48,264 bases of DNA, from assembly GCA_036389795.1 (NCBI GenBank), contig DASVWD010000078.1, forward strand, positions 1 through 48,264, given 5' to 3'. Below the pieces are notes generated by a model, which ran no database searches, was not told the DNA's origin, and worked only from the letters and a program-made list of their open reading frames with translations. Shown in pieces: positions 33,466 to 41,402 of this stretch; position 1 is the first letter of the stretch; each line of letters opens with the position of its first letter. The translations under genes and the position numbers were made by a program. The DNA is from Longimicrobium sp. GTDB lineage: Bacteria; Gemmatimonadota; Gemmatimonadetes; Longimicrobiales; Longimicrobiaceae.

Positions 33466-33488
33466 GGGCGGGCCGACGAGGCCCGCCC
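33466..33488 (+). terminator. Hairpin between DUF4384 and M28 genes
   Basis: Perfect 9-bp stem GGGCGGGCC/GGCCCGCCC with a 5-nt loop, 3 bp after the stop and 23 bp before the next start. No T tract; may reduce read-through or protect the transcript. Confidence 0.45.
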
Positions 33489-33511
33489 CCAACCCTTTCG
33501 GAGCCGTGCCG

Positions 33512-35074
33512 ATGACCAGAAGTCCGTCCGCATTCCTCCTGGCCGCGCTGGCGCTCGTCGCCGGCGCGGCCCCGGCGTTTTCCCAGGCGCCGGCGCCCGC
33601 CCCCACCCCCAACGGCACCGCCAGCCTGCGCGAGGCGGCCGAGACCATCACTCCCGCGGACATGTACGCCCGCATCGAGTACGTGGCCTCGGACCGGATG
33701 CGCGGGCGCGACACGCCCAGCCCCGAGCTGGAGATCGTGGCGGGGTACCTGGTCAACCAGTACAAGCTGATGGGCTTCCAGCCCGCGGGCGAGAACGGGA
33801 CCTTCTACCAGTGGTACGCGCTCCCCCTGCGCCGGCTCTCGGCCTCGGGCGCGCGGCTCCAGTTCGCCGGCCGCGGCGGCACGCAGTCGATGGCGCTGGG
33901 GCGCGACTTCTGGGCGTCGGGCGGCACGCGCTCGGAGCTCACCGGCGACCTGGTGTTCGTGGGCCGGGGGCAGGAGTCGGCCACGGGGGCGGGGACGCTC
34001 GCGGGCCGCGTGGCGGTGATGGCGCTCCCCGGGCGGATGAACCGCGACTTCCGCATCGCGCGGGGGCAGCTGCGGAACGCCGCCCGCCGCGCCGGCGCCG
34101 TGGCCGCGGTGTACGTGCTGGACCCGACGTGGACGGCCGACAGCGTGGCGAAGTACGGCACGCCGCAGCCCATGCGCTCGCTGGGCGAGGAGCTGGCCTA
34201 CCCCGAGTTCTACCTCATCCAGGACGCGGCCCGCCGCCTCTTCACCGCCGCCGGGCTCGACTTCCAGCGGCTCTGGACCGGCGCCGAGGCGGCCTCGTTC
34301 CGCCCGGTGCCGCTCGCCGGGGTCACCGCCACGGCGGGGCTGCCGATCGAGACGGTGGACGCCGCGCGCGCGCCCAACGTGGTGGCGATGATCCCCGGGA
34401 GCGACCCGCAGCTCAGGAACGAGTACATCGTGGTCTCCGCCCACATGGACCACGTGGGCGTGGGGCGGCCGGTGAACGGCGACTCCATCTACAACGGCGC
34501 CGACGACGACGCCTCGGGGACCACGGGGATCCTGGAGGTGGCCGAGGCGTTCAGCCGGCTGGGGCAGCGGCCGAAGCGCTCGATCGTGTTCCTGCACGTG
34601 AGCGGCGAGGAGAAGGGGCTGCTGGGGTCGCAGTGGTTCTCCGAGCACCCCACGCTGCCGCTGGACCGCATCGTGGCGAACATCAACGTGGACATGATCG
34701 GGAGGAACAACCCCGACAGCGTGGTGGTGATCGGGAAGACCTACTCGTCGCTGGGGCCGCTGGCCGAGCGGGTGGCGGCGGCGCACCGCGAGCTGCACCT
34801 GACGCTCTCGGACGACCTCTGGCCGCAGGAGCGCTTCTTCTTCCGCAGCGACCACTTCAACTTCGCGCGCAAGGAGGTGCCGGCGATCTTCTTCTTCAGC
34901 GGCGTGCACGCGGACTACCACCAGCCGTCCGACGAGGTGGAGAAGATCGACACCGACAAGGCGGCCCGCATCGCGCGGATGGTGTTCTACGTGGCCAACG
35001 AGATCGCCAACGACCCCCAGCGCCCCCGCTGGGACCCGAAGGGGCTGGAGGAGGTCCGGCGGATGACGCGGTAG
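33512..35074 (+). CDS. M28 family zinc aminopeptidase with PA-like insert, secreted
   Basis: A 520-aa exported peptidase. Signal peptide MTRSPSAFLLAALALVAGAA then PAFSQ. Residues ~40-90 (MYARIEYVASDRMRGRDTPS) are the usual N-terminal segment. Residues ~130-290 are a PA-type insert (LTGDLVFVGRGQESATGAGT). The M28 core has all zinc ligands: His in VVSAHMDHVG (~311), Asp in YNGADDDASGTTG, the Glu pair in VSGEEKGLLGSQWF, Asp in NVDMIGRNN and His in ADYHQPSDE. It should remove N-terminal residues from peptides in the periplasm or outside. ATG has GGAG 8 bp upstream. A strong hairpin follows the stop. Confidence 0.93.
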   Translation: MTRSPSAFLLAALALVAGAAPAFSQAPAPAPTPNGTASLREAAETITPADMYARIEYVASDRMRGRDTPSPELEIVAGYLVNQYKLMGFQPAGENGTFYQWYALPLRRLSASGARLQFAGRGGTQSMALGRDFWASGGTRSELTGDLVFVGRGQESATGAGTLAGRVAVMALPGRMNRDFRIARGQLRNAARRAGAVAAVYVLDPTWTADSVAKYGTPQPMRSLGEELAYPEFYLIQDAARRLFTAAGLDFQRLWTGAEAASFRPVPLAGVTATAGLPIETVDAARAPNVVAMIPGSDPQLRNEYIVVSAHMDHVGVGRPVNGDSIYNGADDDASGTTGILEVAEAFSRLGQRPKRSIVFLHVSGEEKGLLGSQWFSEHPTLPLDRIVANINVDMIGRNNPDSVVVIGKTYSSLGPLAERVAAAHRELHLTLSDDLWPQERFFFRSDHFNFARKEVPAIFFFSGVHADYHQPSDEVEKIDTDKAARIARMVFYVANEIANDPQRPRWDPKGLEEVRRMTR

Positions 35075-35103
35075 CCGGATCGCCTTTCCGGCGAGGGCGA
35101 CGG

Positions 35104-35134
35104 AAGGGCGGGGTCCGAGGCGGGCCCCGCCCTT
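35104..35134 (+). terminator. Terminator-like hairpin after the M28 gene
   Basis: Perfect 10-bp stem AAGGGCGGGG/CCCCGCCCTT, 11-nt loop, 29 bp after the stop. Confidence 0.55.
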
Positions 35135-35197
35135 CGCGTGGGGGCGGGGAGGATCTCGCCGCTCGTGGCGAGCTTCGGCGCCGCCGCGGGGGCCTCT

Positions 35198-35513
35198 CCC
35201 TGGCGCCTGAGGCGCCTGTCCCTCCCCCAAAACAACCTGGGGGAGGGACCTCCTCGCTTCGCTCGTGACGAGTGGGCCCCGGGTACAGCTCGTAGGGGCG
35301 AGGCCTGCCTCGACCGGCGGATGCCGGCTCGTGCGCGGCAGGCGGCCTCTTGCGCCGATGCCGCCAGTGCTCGGACTCGCATGCTCGCCCCTTGTACGAA
35401 AACCCGTCGCGAGAGAGGAGATGGTCGAGGACCCTCGCGGCCCCCCGTCGCGCGCAGCGCCGAAGTCCCTCCCCTGAAGTTCGGGGGAGGGACAGGCGCG
35501 CCAGGCGCCAGGG
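35198..35513. repeat. Composite element with 31-bp terminal inverted repeats, enclosing a family A copy
   Basis: Left arm 35198-35228 and right arm 35483-35513 are inverted repeats identical at 29 of 31 positions (CCCTGGCGCCTG...). Each inner edge also forms its own hairpin (GTCCCTCCCCC/GGGGGAGGGAC at 35218-35249; similar at 35466-35493). Inside lies repeat A4. Together with flanks this accounts for most of the gene-free stretch 35075-35668. Confidence 0.75.
35291..35398. repeat. Family A repeat (copy A4)
   Basis: Same orientation as A1, from CGTAGGGGCGAGGCCTGCC to ATGCTCGCCCCTTGTACG, with the shared interior TGCGCGGCAGGCGGCCTC. Confidence 0.85.
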
Positions 35514-35668
35514 CGGGGGCTGCCCGCGGCCGCGCCGATGCCGGTCGAAGCGGCTCCGGGCGCCGCCGGGCCGGCACTGGCCGGATTCTCGCGGGCGCTC
35601 GGTTGCCGCCCCGGGCGGGCAGGCTTAGTTTAGGCGGGTTTGCCACCAATTCGAGACCAAGCACCGAC

Positions 35669-35998
35669 ATGCCGACGTACGAGTACCGCTGTCCCGAGTG
35701 CGGGACGGAGTTCGAGAAGTTCCAGAAGATGAGCGACGAGCCCGTGGCCGAGTGCCCGAGCTGCGGCGCCAAGTCCCAGCGCAAGCTGTCCGGCGGCGCG
35801 GGGCTGCTCTTCAAGGGGAGCGGCTTCTACATCACCGACTACCGCGGCGAGGGCTACAAGAAGGCCGCCGAGGCCGAGAAGGGCGGCGGCTCGTCCGCGT
35901 CCGAGGGGAAGTCCGGGTCGAAGTCCGAGGCGCCGTCCACCAAGGCGGAGTCGAAGCCGGCGTCCGGCGGCTCGTCGTCGGCGGCGAAGGACGAGTAG
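35669..35998 (+). CDS. FmdB-family zinc ribbon protein
   Basis: A 109-aa protein. Residues 1-45 are the FmdB/putative regulatory zinc ribbon: MPTYEYRCPECGTEFEKFQK with Cys8, Cys11, Cys29 and Cys32 as a CxxC-x17-CxxC site. A short YITDYRGEGYKKAAEAEKGG segment follows, then a Ser/Lys-rich disordered tail (SSASEGKSGSKSEAPSTKAE). Members are widespread in bacteria; function is not established, though nucleic-acid or protein binding is likely. It heads a tight set: argS begins 4 bp after its stop. ATG chosen because it begins the zinc ribbon exactly. Confidence 0.93.
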   Translation: MPTYEYRCPECGTEFEKFQKMSDEPVAECPSCGAKSQRKLSGGAGLLFKGSGFYITDYRGEGYKKAAEAEKGGGSSASEGKSGSKSEAPSTKAESKPASGGSSSAAKDE

Positions 35999-36002
35999 GC
36001 GG

Positions 36003-37709
36003 ATGTCCGTCGAGAAGCTCAAGGCGGAGGTGGAGCGCGTCCTGCGCGAGATGGGCGCCCCGGATGCTCACCCGGTCGCGCTCGAGCGCCCGCGCAACCC
36101 GGAGCACGGCGACTGGGCCACCAACGTGGCCCTCACGCTCGCCAGGCCGCTCTCCCGCAAACCGCGCGAGATCGCCGACGAGCTGGCCCGGCGCATCGAC
36201 GCGGCCGCCGCGGGGGTGAGCGCGGTGGAGGTGGCCGGGCCGGGGTTCATCAACTTTCGCCTGGCCGCCGACTACCTGCAGCAGGGGCTCGCCGCCATCC
36301 TGGCCGCGGGCGACGGCTGGGGGCGCTCGGAGGCGGGGCGGGGGCAGCCGGTGAACGTGGAGTTCGTCTCCGCCAACCCCACCGGGCCGCTGCACATCGG
36401 CCACGGGCGCCAGGCCGCGCTCGGCGACGCCATCGCCGAGCTGCTGGCGTGGGCCGGGTGGAAGGCGCACCGCGAGTTCTACTACAACGACGCGGGCGAG
36501 CAGATCAACCGGCTCACCGAGAGCGTCTGGGCGCGCTACCAGCAGCAGCTGGGTGTGGACGCGCCGTTCCCCGAGGCGGGGTACCGCGGCACCTACATCA
36601 CCGAGATCGCCCGCGAGCTGGCCGCCCAGGTGGGCGACCGCCTGAAGGGGGACGACTCTCCCGGGGCGATGGACGAGGTCCGCCGCTTCGCGGTCGCGCG
36701 CCTGCGCGAGGAGCAGAACCGCGACCTGGACGGCTTCCGCGTGCGCTTCGACCACTTCTTCCTGGAGTCCTCCCTCTACACGTCGGGGAAGGTGGAGGAG
36801 ACGATCCGGCGGCTGCGCGAGACGGGGCACGTCTACGAGCACGACGGCGCCGTGTGGCTCAGGACCACCGAGTTCGGCGACGACAAGGACCGGGTGATGG
36901 TGAAGAGCAGCGGCTTCCCCACCTACTTCCTCCCCGACGTGGCCTACCACCTGGACAAGTGGGAGCGCGGCTTCCACCGGGCCATCAACGTGCAGGGCTC
37001 CGACCACCACGGCACGGTGGCGCGGGTGCGCGCGGGCTTGCGGGCGCTGGGGCTGCCGGAGGGCTATCCCGAGTACGTGCTGCACCAGATGGTGCTGGCC
37101 ATGCGCGGCGGCCAGGAGGTGAAGCAGAGCAAGCGCGCGGGCGACTTCATCTCGCTGCGCGAGCTGTACGACGAGGTGGGGGTGGACGTGGCGCGCTTCT
37201 TCTTCCTGATGCGCCGCCCCGACAGCCAGCTCACCTTCGACATCGACCTGGCGCTGGACCAGTCGGACAAGAACCCCGTCTACAAGGTCCAGTACGCCCA
37301 CGCCCGCATGAGCTCCATCTTCCGCAGGGCCGGCGTCGAGGCGGGGCGGATCGACCCGTCTTCGGCCGACCTGTCGCTCCTCGGCCACGAGAGCGAGGCG
37401 GAGCTGGTGAAGCTGCTCCTGCGCTTCCCCGAGGAGGTCGCGACGGCCGCGGAGCGGCACACGCCGCACGCGGTCTGCGAGTACCTGGAAGCGGTGGCGG
37501 GGGCGGTGAACTCGTGGTACCACGCCGGCAACCGCGAGCCGGAGCTGCGCGTGATCGGGGACCGGGTGCCGCCGGAGCTCACGCGGGCGCGGCTGGTGCT
37601 CGCGCGCGCGGTGCAGGTGGTGCTGCGCAACGGGCTGGCGGTGCTGGGGATCGCCGCGCCGGAGCGGATGGAGCGCGAAGTCGACGAACTCTCTCTCGAA
37701 ACCGTCTGA
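36003..37709 (+). CDS. argS: Arginyl-tRNA synthetase
   Basis: A 568-aa class I synthetase that charges tRNA-Arg. N-terminal Add1 domain: EVERVLREMGAPDAHPVALE and PRNPEHGDWATNVALTLARP. HIGH motif: VSANPTGPLHIGHGRQAALG. The KMSK loop is replaced by the KQSKRAG form, within GQEVKQSKRAGDFISLREL. FYYNDAGEQINRLTESVWAR and VQGSDHHGTVARVRAGLRAL are further ArgRS segments. C-terminal DALR anticodon-binding domain ends ELTRARLVLARAVQVVLRNG. The ATG is 4 bp after fmdB. Length is typical. Likely one transcript with the PfkB kinase and purM genes. Confidence 0.96.
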   Translation: MSVEKLKAEVERVLREMGAPDAHPVALERPRNPEHGDWATNVALTLARPLSRKPREIADELARRIDAAAAGVSAVEVAGPGFINFRLAADYLQQGLAAILAAGDGWGRSEAGRGQPVNVEFVSANPTGPLHIGHGRQAALGDAIAELLAWAGWKAHREFYYNDAGEQINRLTESVWARYQQQLGVDAPFPEAGYRGTYITEIARELAAQVGDRLKGDDSPGAMDEVRRFAVARLREEQNRDLDGFRVRFDHFFLESSLYTSGKVEETIRRLRETGHVYEHDGAVWLRTTEFGDDKDRVMVKSSGFPTYFLPDVAYHLDKWERGFHRAINVQGSDHHGTVARVRAGLRALGLPEGYPEYVLHQMVLAMRGGQEVKQSKRAGDFISLRELYDEVGVDVARFFFLMRRPDSQLTFDIDLALDQSDKNPVYKVQYAHARMSSIFRRAGVEAGRIDPSSADLSLLGHESEAELVKLLLRFPEEVATAAERHTPHAVCEYLEAVAGAVNSWYHAGNREPELRVIGDRVPPELTRARLVLARAVQVVLRNGLAVLGIAAPERMEREVDELSLETV

Positions 37710-37728
37710 ACTCTCACCTCATAACTCC

Positions 37729-38652
37729 ATGTCGTTACTCGTGGTTGGCAGCGTCGCGCTCGACACGGTCGAGACGCCCTTCGGCCGGGCGGAGGAGGCG
37801 CTGGGGGGCTCGGCCACCTTCTTCTCGGCCGCCGCTTCGCTCTTCTGCCCGGTGCAGCTGGTGGGGGTGGTGGGCGACGACTACCCGCTGGACGCGCTCT
37901 CCTTCCTGGCGGAGCGGGGGGTGGACCTGGCGGGGCTGGAGCAGGCCCCGGGCGAGAGCTTCCGCTGGACGGGGAGGTACGCCTTCGACCTGAACTCGCG
38001 CGAGACGCTGGAGACCCGGCTGGGGGTGTTCGCCGACTTCGCGCCCAAGATCCCCGACCAGTTCCGCGACGCCGACTGGGTGTTCCTGGGGAACATCGAC
38101 CCCGAGCTGCAGATCAACGTGCTGGACCAGGTGCACCAGGCCAAACTGGTGGCCTGCGACACCATGAACCTGTGGATCGACATCAAGCGCGACCGGCTGC
38201 TGGAGCTGCTCGGCCGGGTGGACCTGCTGCTGGTGAACGACGCCGAGGCGCGGCAGCTCTCGGGCGACCACAACCTGGCGCGGGCGGCGCGCTGGATCCT
38301 GGACCGCGGCCCGCGCTACCTGATCATCAAGAAGGGCGAGCACGGGGCGATCCTCTTCACCCCGCACTCGACGTTCTTCGTCCCCGGGTACCCGCTGGAG
38401 GAGGTGTTCGACCCCACGGGGGCGGGCGACGCCTTCGCGGGCGGCTTCATGGGGCACCTGGCGCAGTGCGGCCGCACCGAGGAGGGCGACCTGCGGCGGG
38501 CGATGGTCTACGGCTCGGCGCTGGGCTCGTTCGCGGTGGAGCGCTTCTCGGTGGAGCGCTTCCGCGACCTCTCGGCCGACGAGGTGGAGGAGCGGGTGAG
38601 GGCGTTCCGCGAGATGACGGTGTTCGAGCTGCCGGTGGACGCCGGTGTCTGA
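37729..38652 (+). CDS. PfkB-family carbohydrate/nucleoside kinase
   Basis: A 307-aa ribokinase-fold kinase. The N-terminal part has GSVALDTVETPFG and the GG motif EALGGSATFFSAAASLFCPV. The catalytic and anion-hole motif is VFDPTGAGDAFAGGFMGHLA, with Asp in GAGD as base. DLLLVNDAEARQLSGDHNLA and YLIIKKGEHGAILFTPHSTF are the usual ATP-side segments. The family phosphorylates sugars, adenosine and similar hydroxyls; the substrate cannot be set from sequence, though the purM neighbour leaves a purine-nucleoside role open. ATG is 19 bp after argS; its 3' end overlaps purM by 8 bp. Confidence 0.93.
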   Translation: MSLLVVGSVALDTVETPFGRAEEALGGSATFFSAAASLFCPVQLVGVVGDDYPLDALSFLAERGVDLAGLEQAPGESFRWTGRYAFDLNSRETLETRLGVFADFAPKIPDQFRDADWVFLGNIDPELQINVLDQVHQAKLVACDTMNLWIDIKRDRLLELLGRVDLLLVNDAEARQLSGDHNLARAARWILDRGPRYLIIKKGEHGAILFTPHSTFFVPGYPLEEVFDPTGAGDAFAGGFMGHLAQCGRTEEGDLRRAMVYGSALGSFAVERFSVERFRDLSADEVEERVRAFREMTVFELPVDAGV

Positions 38653-39679
38653 AGCGGGCCTGTCGTACCGCGCGGCGGGCGTCGACATCGACGCGGCGGC
38701 CGAGGCGCTGAAGGGCGTGGCCGAACTGGTGCGCGGGACGGCCACGCCCGACACGCTCTCGGAGCTGGGCTCGTTCGGCGGGCTGTACCGCGTCCCGCGC
38801 GACGCCCGCCGCCCGGTCCTGGTGGCCAGCACGGACGGGGTGGGGACGAAGCTCAAGGTCGCGTTCCTGGCCGGGCGCCACGGCACGGTGGGCGAGGACC
38901 TGGTCAACCACTGCGTGAACGACGTGCTGGTGCAGGGCGCGCGGCCGCTCTTCTTCCTCGACTACGTGGGCGTGGGCCGGCTGGAGCCGGGGGTGGTGGA
39001 GACGATCGTGGGCGGGATCGCGCGCGGGTGCCGGGCCAACGGGTGCGCGCTGCTGGGCGGCGAGACGGCGGAGATGCCGGACTTCTACGCGCCCGGCGAG
39101 TACGACCTGGCGGGGACGATCGTGGGCCTGGTGGAGGAGGACCGGGTGGTGGACGGCGCGGCGATCCGCGCGGGGGACGCGCTGGTGGCCCTGGCCTCGG
39201 ACGGGCTGCACACCAACGGCTACTCGCTGGCGCGGCGGATCGTCTTCGAGCGCATGGGGCTCGGGGTGGACGACCCCTTCCCGGGGGAGGACGGCAGCGT
39301 GGCCGACGTGCTGCTGCGCGTCCACCGCTCCTACCTCAGGCCGCTGCTGCCGCTGATCGAGCGCGGCGTGGTGCATGGCCTCGCGCACATCACGGGCGGG
39401 GGGCTGCTCGACAACGTGCCGCGCATCCTCCCCGGGGGGCTGGACGCGCGCTTCCGCCGCTCGACCTGGGAGGTGCCGAACGTCTTCCGCGTGCTCCAGC
39501 GCGAGGGCGGGGTGGACGAGCGGGAGATGTTCCGCGCGTTCAACATGGGGGTCGGGATGGTGGCCGTGGTGCCGCCGGAGGAGGCGGAGGCCGCGGTCCG
39601 CGAGCTGAACGGGGCGGGGGAGCGGGCGTGGGTGGCGGGGGAGGTGGTGCGGGGGGAGGGGAAGGTGGTGCTGGACTGA
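38645..39679 (+). CDS. purM: Phosphoribosylformylglycinamidine cyclo-ligase
   Basis: A 344-aa enzyme of purine synthesis that closes the imidazole ring to give AIR, using ATP. Segments: SYRAAGVDIDAAAEALKGVA, VLVASTDGVGTKLKVAFLAG, VGEDLVNHCVNDVLVQGARP, CALLGGETAEMPDFYAPGEY and LAHITGGGLLDNVPRILPGG, all standard for PurM. GTG start, placed 8 bp inside the 3' end of the PfkB gene; family start (MSEAGLSYRAAGVDIDAA) supports it. The stop is 53 bp before the IS110 element, whose insertion point lies in a downstream palindromic repeat. Confidence 0.96.
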   Translation: MSEAGLSYRAAGVDIDAAAEALKGVAELVRGTATPDTLSELGSFGGLYRVPRDARRPVLVASTDGVGTKLKVAFLAGRHGTVGEDLVNHCVNDVLVQGARPLFFLDYVGVGRLEPGVVETIVGGIARGCRANGCALLGGETAEMPDFYAPGEYDLAGTIVGLVEEDRVVDGAAIRAGDALVALASDGLHTNGYSLARRIVFERMGLGVDDPFPGEDGSVADVLLRVHRSYLRPLLPLIERGVVHGLAHITGGGLLDNVPRILPGGLDARFRRSTWEVPNVFRVLQREGGVDEREMFRAFNMGVGMVAVVPPEEAEAAVRELNGAGERAWVAGEVVRGEGKVVLD

Positions 39680-39797
39680 GGGTGGGACGTCGGGTGGCAT
39701 TCGGGTCCGAAGGCGGCTGAAGCCGCGGCAACACCATAAGAAAGGTTCCTGTCAAGGGCGATGGGTTTTCTGTGATTTTGATAAAAATCGCCTGATA

Positions 39798-39970
39798 GCG
39801 AAGAACGAAGTTCTTCGCATGTTTGCCCTGCTCCAGGGTTCGATCTCCGCTCTCAGAGCGGAGTTACGCAGTCGGCCGGTACCCGAAGGTATCTACCGTG
39901 GCAGTGGCGGCCACACACCATAGGGGCGACTGCCGTCCGAGCGGACGGTGGCTCCGAGCACTGCGGAGCC
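39798..39970 (-). ncRNA. Candidate bridge/seek RNA of the IS110-family element
   Basis: Non-coding 3' part of the IS, directly after the transposase stop. It contains perfect stem-loops at 39798-39818 (GCGAAGAAC/GTTCTTCGC), 39845-39863 (CTCCGCTC/GAGCGGAG) and 39950-39970 (GGCTCCG/CGGAGCC), plus CCGTCC/GGACGG at 39933-39948. IS110/IS1111 elements are known to encode a guide RNA in this place (downstream of tnp in IS1111). Ends and loops that pair with target and donor are not defined here. Confidence 0.5.
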
Positions 39971-40008
39971 GGCCAGATACGAGCCGGGCACCACACCGGG
40001 CTTCCCAA

Positions 40009-41064
40009 TCAATGGCGCGGTTCCGATCCTGCCGGAGCCAGTTGCCGCGGGGGGCTTGCCCGGAGGGGCCACTGCGAGGTCTTCGTCCGGCTCAGCTTGC
40101 GTCCGCGGAACTCGCCGGCGAAGTCGCGGCGGTCCTTGAGGACGTGGTAGACGATGCGCCCGAGTTCCTTGCGCACCCAGGCCTGCGCGAGCGCCTTGTT
40201 CTTCTTGCGCAGCCGCTTGCGGTAGGCGTCGCGGATCTCCGGGTAGAGCTGGATGGCGCGCACGGCCGCGTGGCTGAAGGCGAGCTTCAGGTAGCGGTTG
40301 CCCACCCGCGAGCGCTTGCTGCGGACCGAGTGCGCCGAGTTGTCGGCCCCCGGCACCAGGCGGGCGTAGGAGAAGAAGTTCTTCACGCCCGGGAAGCGCT
40401 TGATGTCGTCGATCTCCAGGTAGATGGTGAAGGCGTTGATCCTGCCGATGCCCGGGATGCGCAGCAGGCGCTGCACGTCCTCGTCGGCGACGAGCCGGCG
40501 ATGCAGCGTCTTCACGATCGCGCGGATCTGCCGCTCCAGCGTGGCGATCTGCTCCTGGTGGAAGCGCGCCTGGAGCTGGACCAGCTCGGGGAGCTCCTCG
40601 ACCGAGCTGCGGTTGAACTTCTCCAGCAGGCGTGCGATGCTGTTCAGCGACGAGATCCGCTTCTGGACCAGCCGCAGCCGCAGGCGCAGCAGATCGCGCG
40701 GCTCGCGCCGCTCGGGCGAGACCTGGTGAGCCTTGGGGATCAGGTCCAGGCGGAGCATCGTCAGCAGCGTATGGGTGTCGATGCCGTCGGTCTTGACCTT
40801 CGCCTCGCTGATCGCCTTGAGCTTCCAGGGATGCGCAAGCGTCAGCTCGATCTTGCGCGTCCGGCAGAAGTCGGCGATCCAGTACCAGCCGCCGGTCGCT
40901 TCGACGACGATCCGGTGCCGCGACGCGGGCCACTGGGCCAGGTACGCCGCCAGCGCGGCCTCGGTGGCGGGCAGGCGCTTCTCCGCGATCACCCGATTGC
41001 CGTCGGCCGGCGTCGAGGCGATCTGAAGAACGGTCTTGTGCAGGTCGATTGCGTGGAGCATCAT
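40009..41064 (-). CDS. IS110-family transposase (DEDD recombinase)
   Basis: A 351-aa transposase. The RuvC-like N-terminal domain keeps the DEDD tetrad: Asp7 (HAIDLHKT), Glu55 (RIVVEATGGWYW), Asp93 and Asp96 (VKTDGIDTHTLL). A coiled helix (~125-195) leads to the Tnp_20 domain: LLRIPGIGRINAFTIYLEID, FPGVKNFFSYARLVPG, and the likely Ser nucleophile near Ser243 (GADNSAHSVRSK) before VGNRYLKLAFSHAAV. ATG start has a strong AGGAGGAA site 3 bp upstream; a second ATG follows at once. The gene looks intact, so the element may be active. Family members use an RNA guide to pick the target. Confidence 0.93.
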   Translation of the reverse strand: MMLHAIDLHKTVLQIASTPADGNRVIAEKRLPATEAALAAYLAQWPASRHRIVVEATGGWYWIADFCRTRKIELTLAHPWKLKAISEAKVKTDGIDTHTLLTMLRLDLIPKAHQVSPERREPRDLLRLRLRLVQKRISSLNSIARLLEKFNRSSVEELPELVQLQARFHQEQIATLERQIRAIVKTLHRRLVADEDVQRLLRIPGIGRINAFTIYLEIDDIKRFPGVKNFFSYARLVPGADNSAHSVRSKRSRVGNRYLKLAFSHAAVRAIQLYPEIRDAYRKRLRKKNKALAQAWVRKELGRIVYHVLKDRRDFAGEFRGRKLSRTKTSQWPLRASPPRQLAPAGSEPRH

Positions 41065-41248
41065 CGCTTCCTCCTGGTGAGAAGTGATCGGAGTAGACAG
41101 CTCCTCACCTTCGGCCTGCACTCTCCTTTCTGGAAGTATCAACGGCAGGAAGCCTCGCTGACGGGCATCGGTGTGGACGCGGGGGACGGTGCGCGCGAGG
41201 CTCGGGAGGTGGCGCGGAGGCGGATTCGTCGCGAGAGGCTGGTAGTTC

Positions 41249-41289
41249 TCCCTCCCACCGCGCAGCGGGGGGAGGGCCGGGGAGGGGGG
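41249..41289. repeat. CCTCCCACCGCGCAGCGGGG-type hairpin repeat (second copy)
   Basis: Near-identical to 31592-31628 in the C arm, GCGCAGC centre and G arm. Lies between the IS and the outer-membrane protein gene (gap 41140-41402 otherwise empty). Confidence 0.7.
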
Positions 41290-41402
41290 CTCCCCGCGGT
41301 GGCGCAGAAGCCCAGTCGAAGCGGTGCGATCCAGGGTTTCTAAACGGCAGTGGACGAGGCTCGCCGGGGTGAACGTCGATCGCGGGGCTGAGGGATAACG
41401 GG

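Larger units (their letters stand above)
39733..41139 (-). mobile_element. IS110-family insertion sequence (IS1111-like layout)
   Basis: About 1.4 kb. The same CAAC tetramer stands at both edges (39729-39732 and 41140-41143), as expected for the shared crossover core of IS110 elements, which make no target duplication. Close to each end lies the inverted heptamer AGAAAGG (39739-39745; complement at 41125-41131), like the subterminal repeats of the IS1111 subgroup. One transposase gene is encoded on the minus strand, with ~75 bp ahead of it and ~275 bp of structured non-coding DNA behind it. Base composition at 39755-39800 is A/T-richer than the neighbourhood. Boundaries are accurate to a few bases only. 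Confidence 0.7.

Noticed and set aside
31285-33765. 826-codon minus-strand open frame over the DUF4384 gene
   Set aside because: Crosses repeats and an obvious gene on the other strand, low-complexity translation.
39830-39865. tRNA-like GGTTCGATC stretch
   Set aside because: No cloverleaf arms or anticodon loop around it; it belongs to the structured end of the IS110 element.
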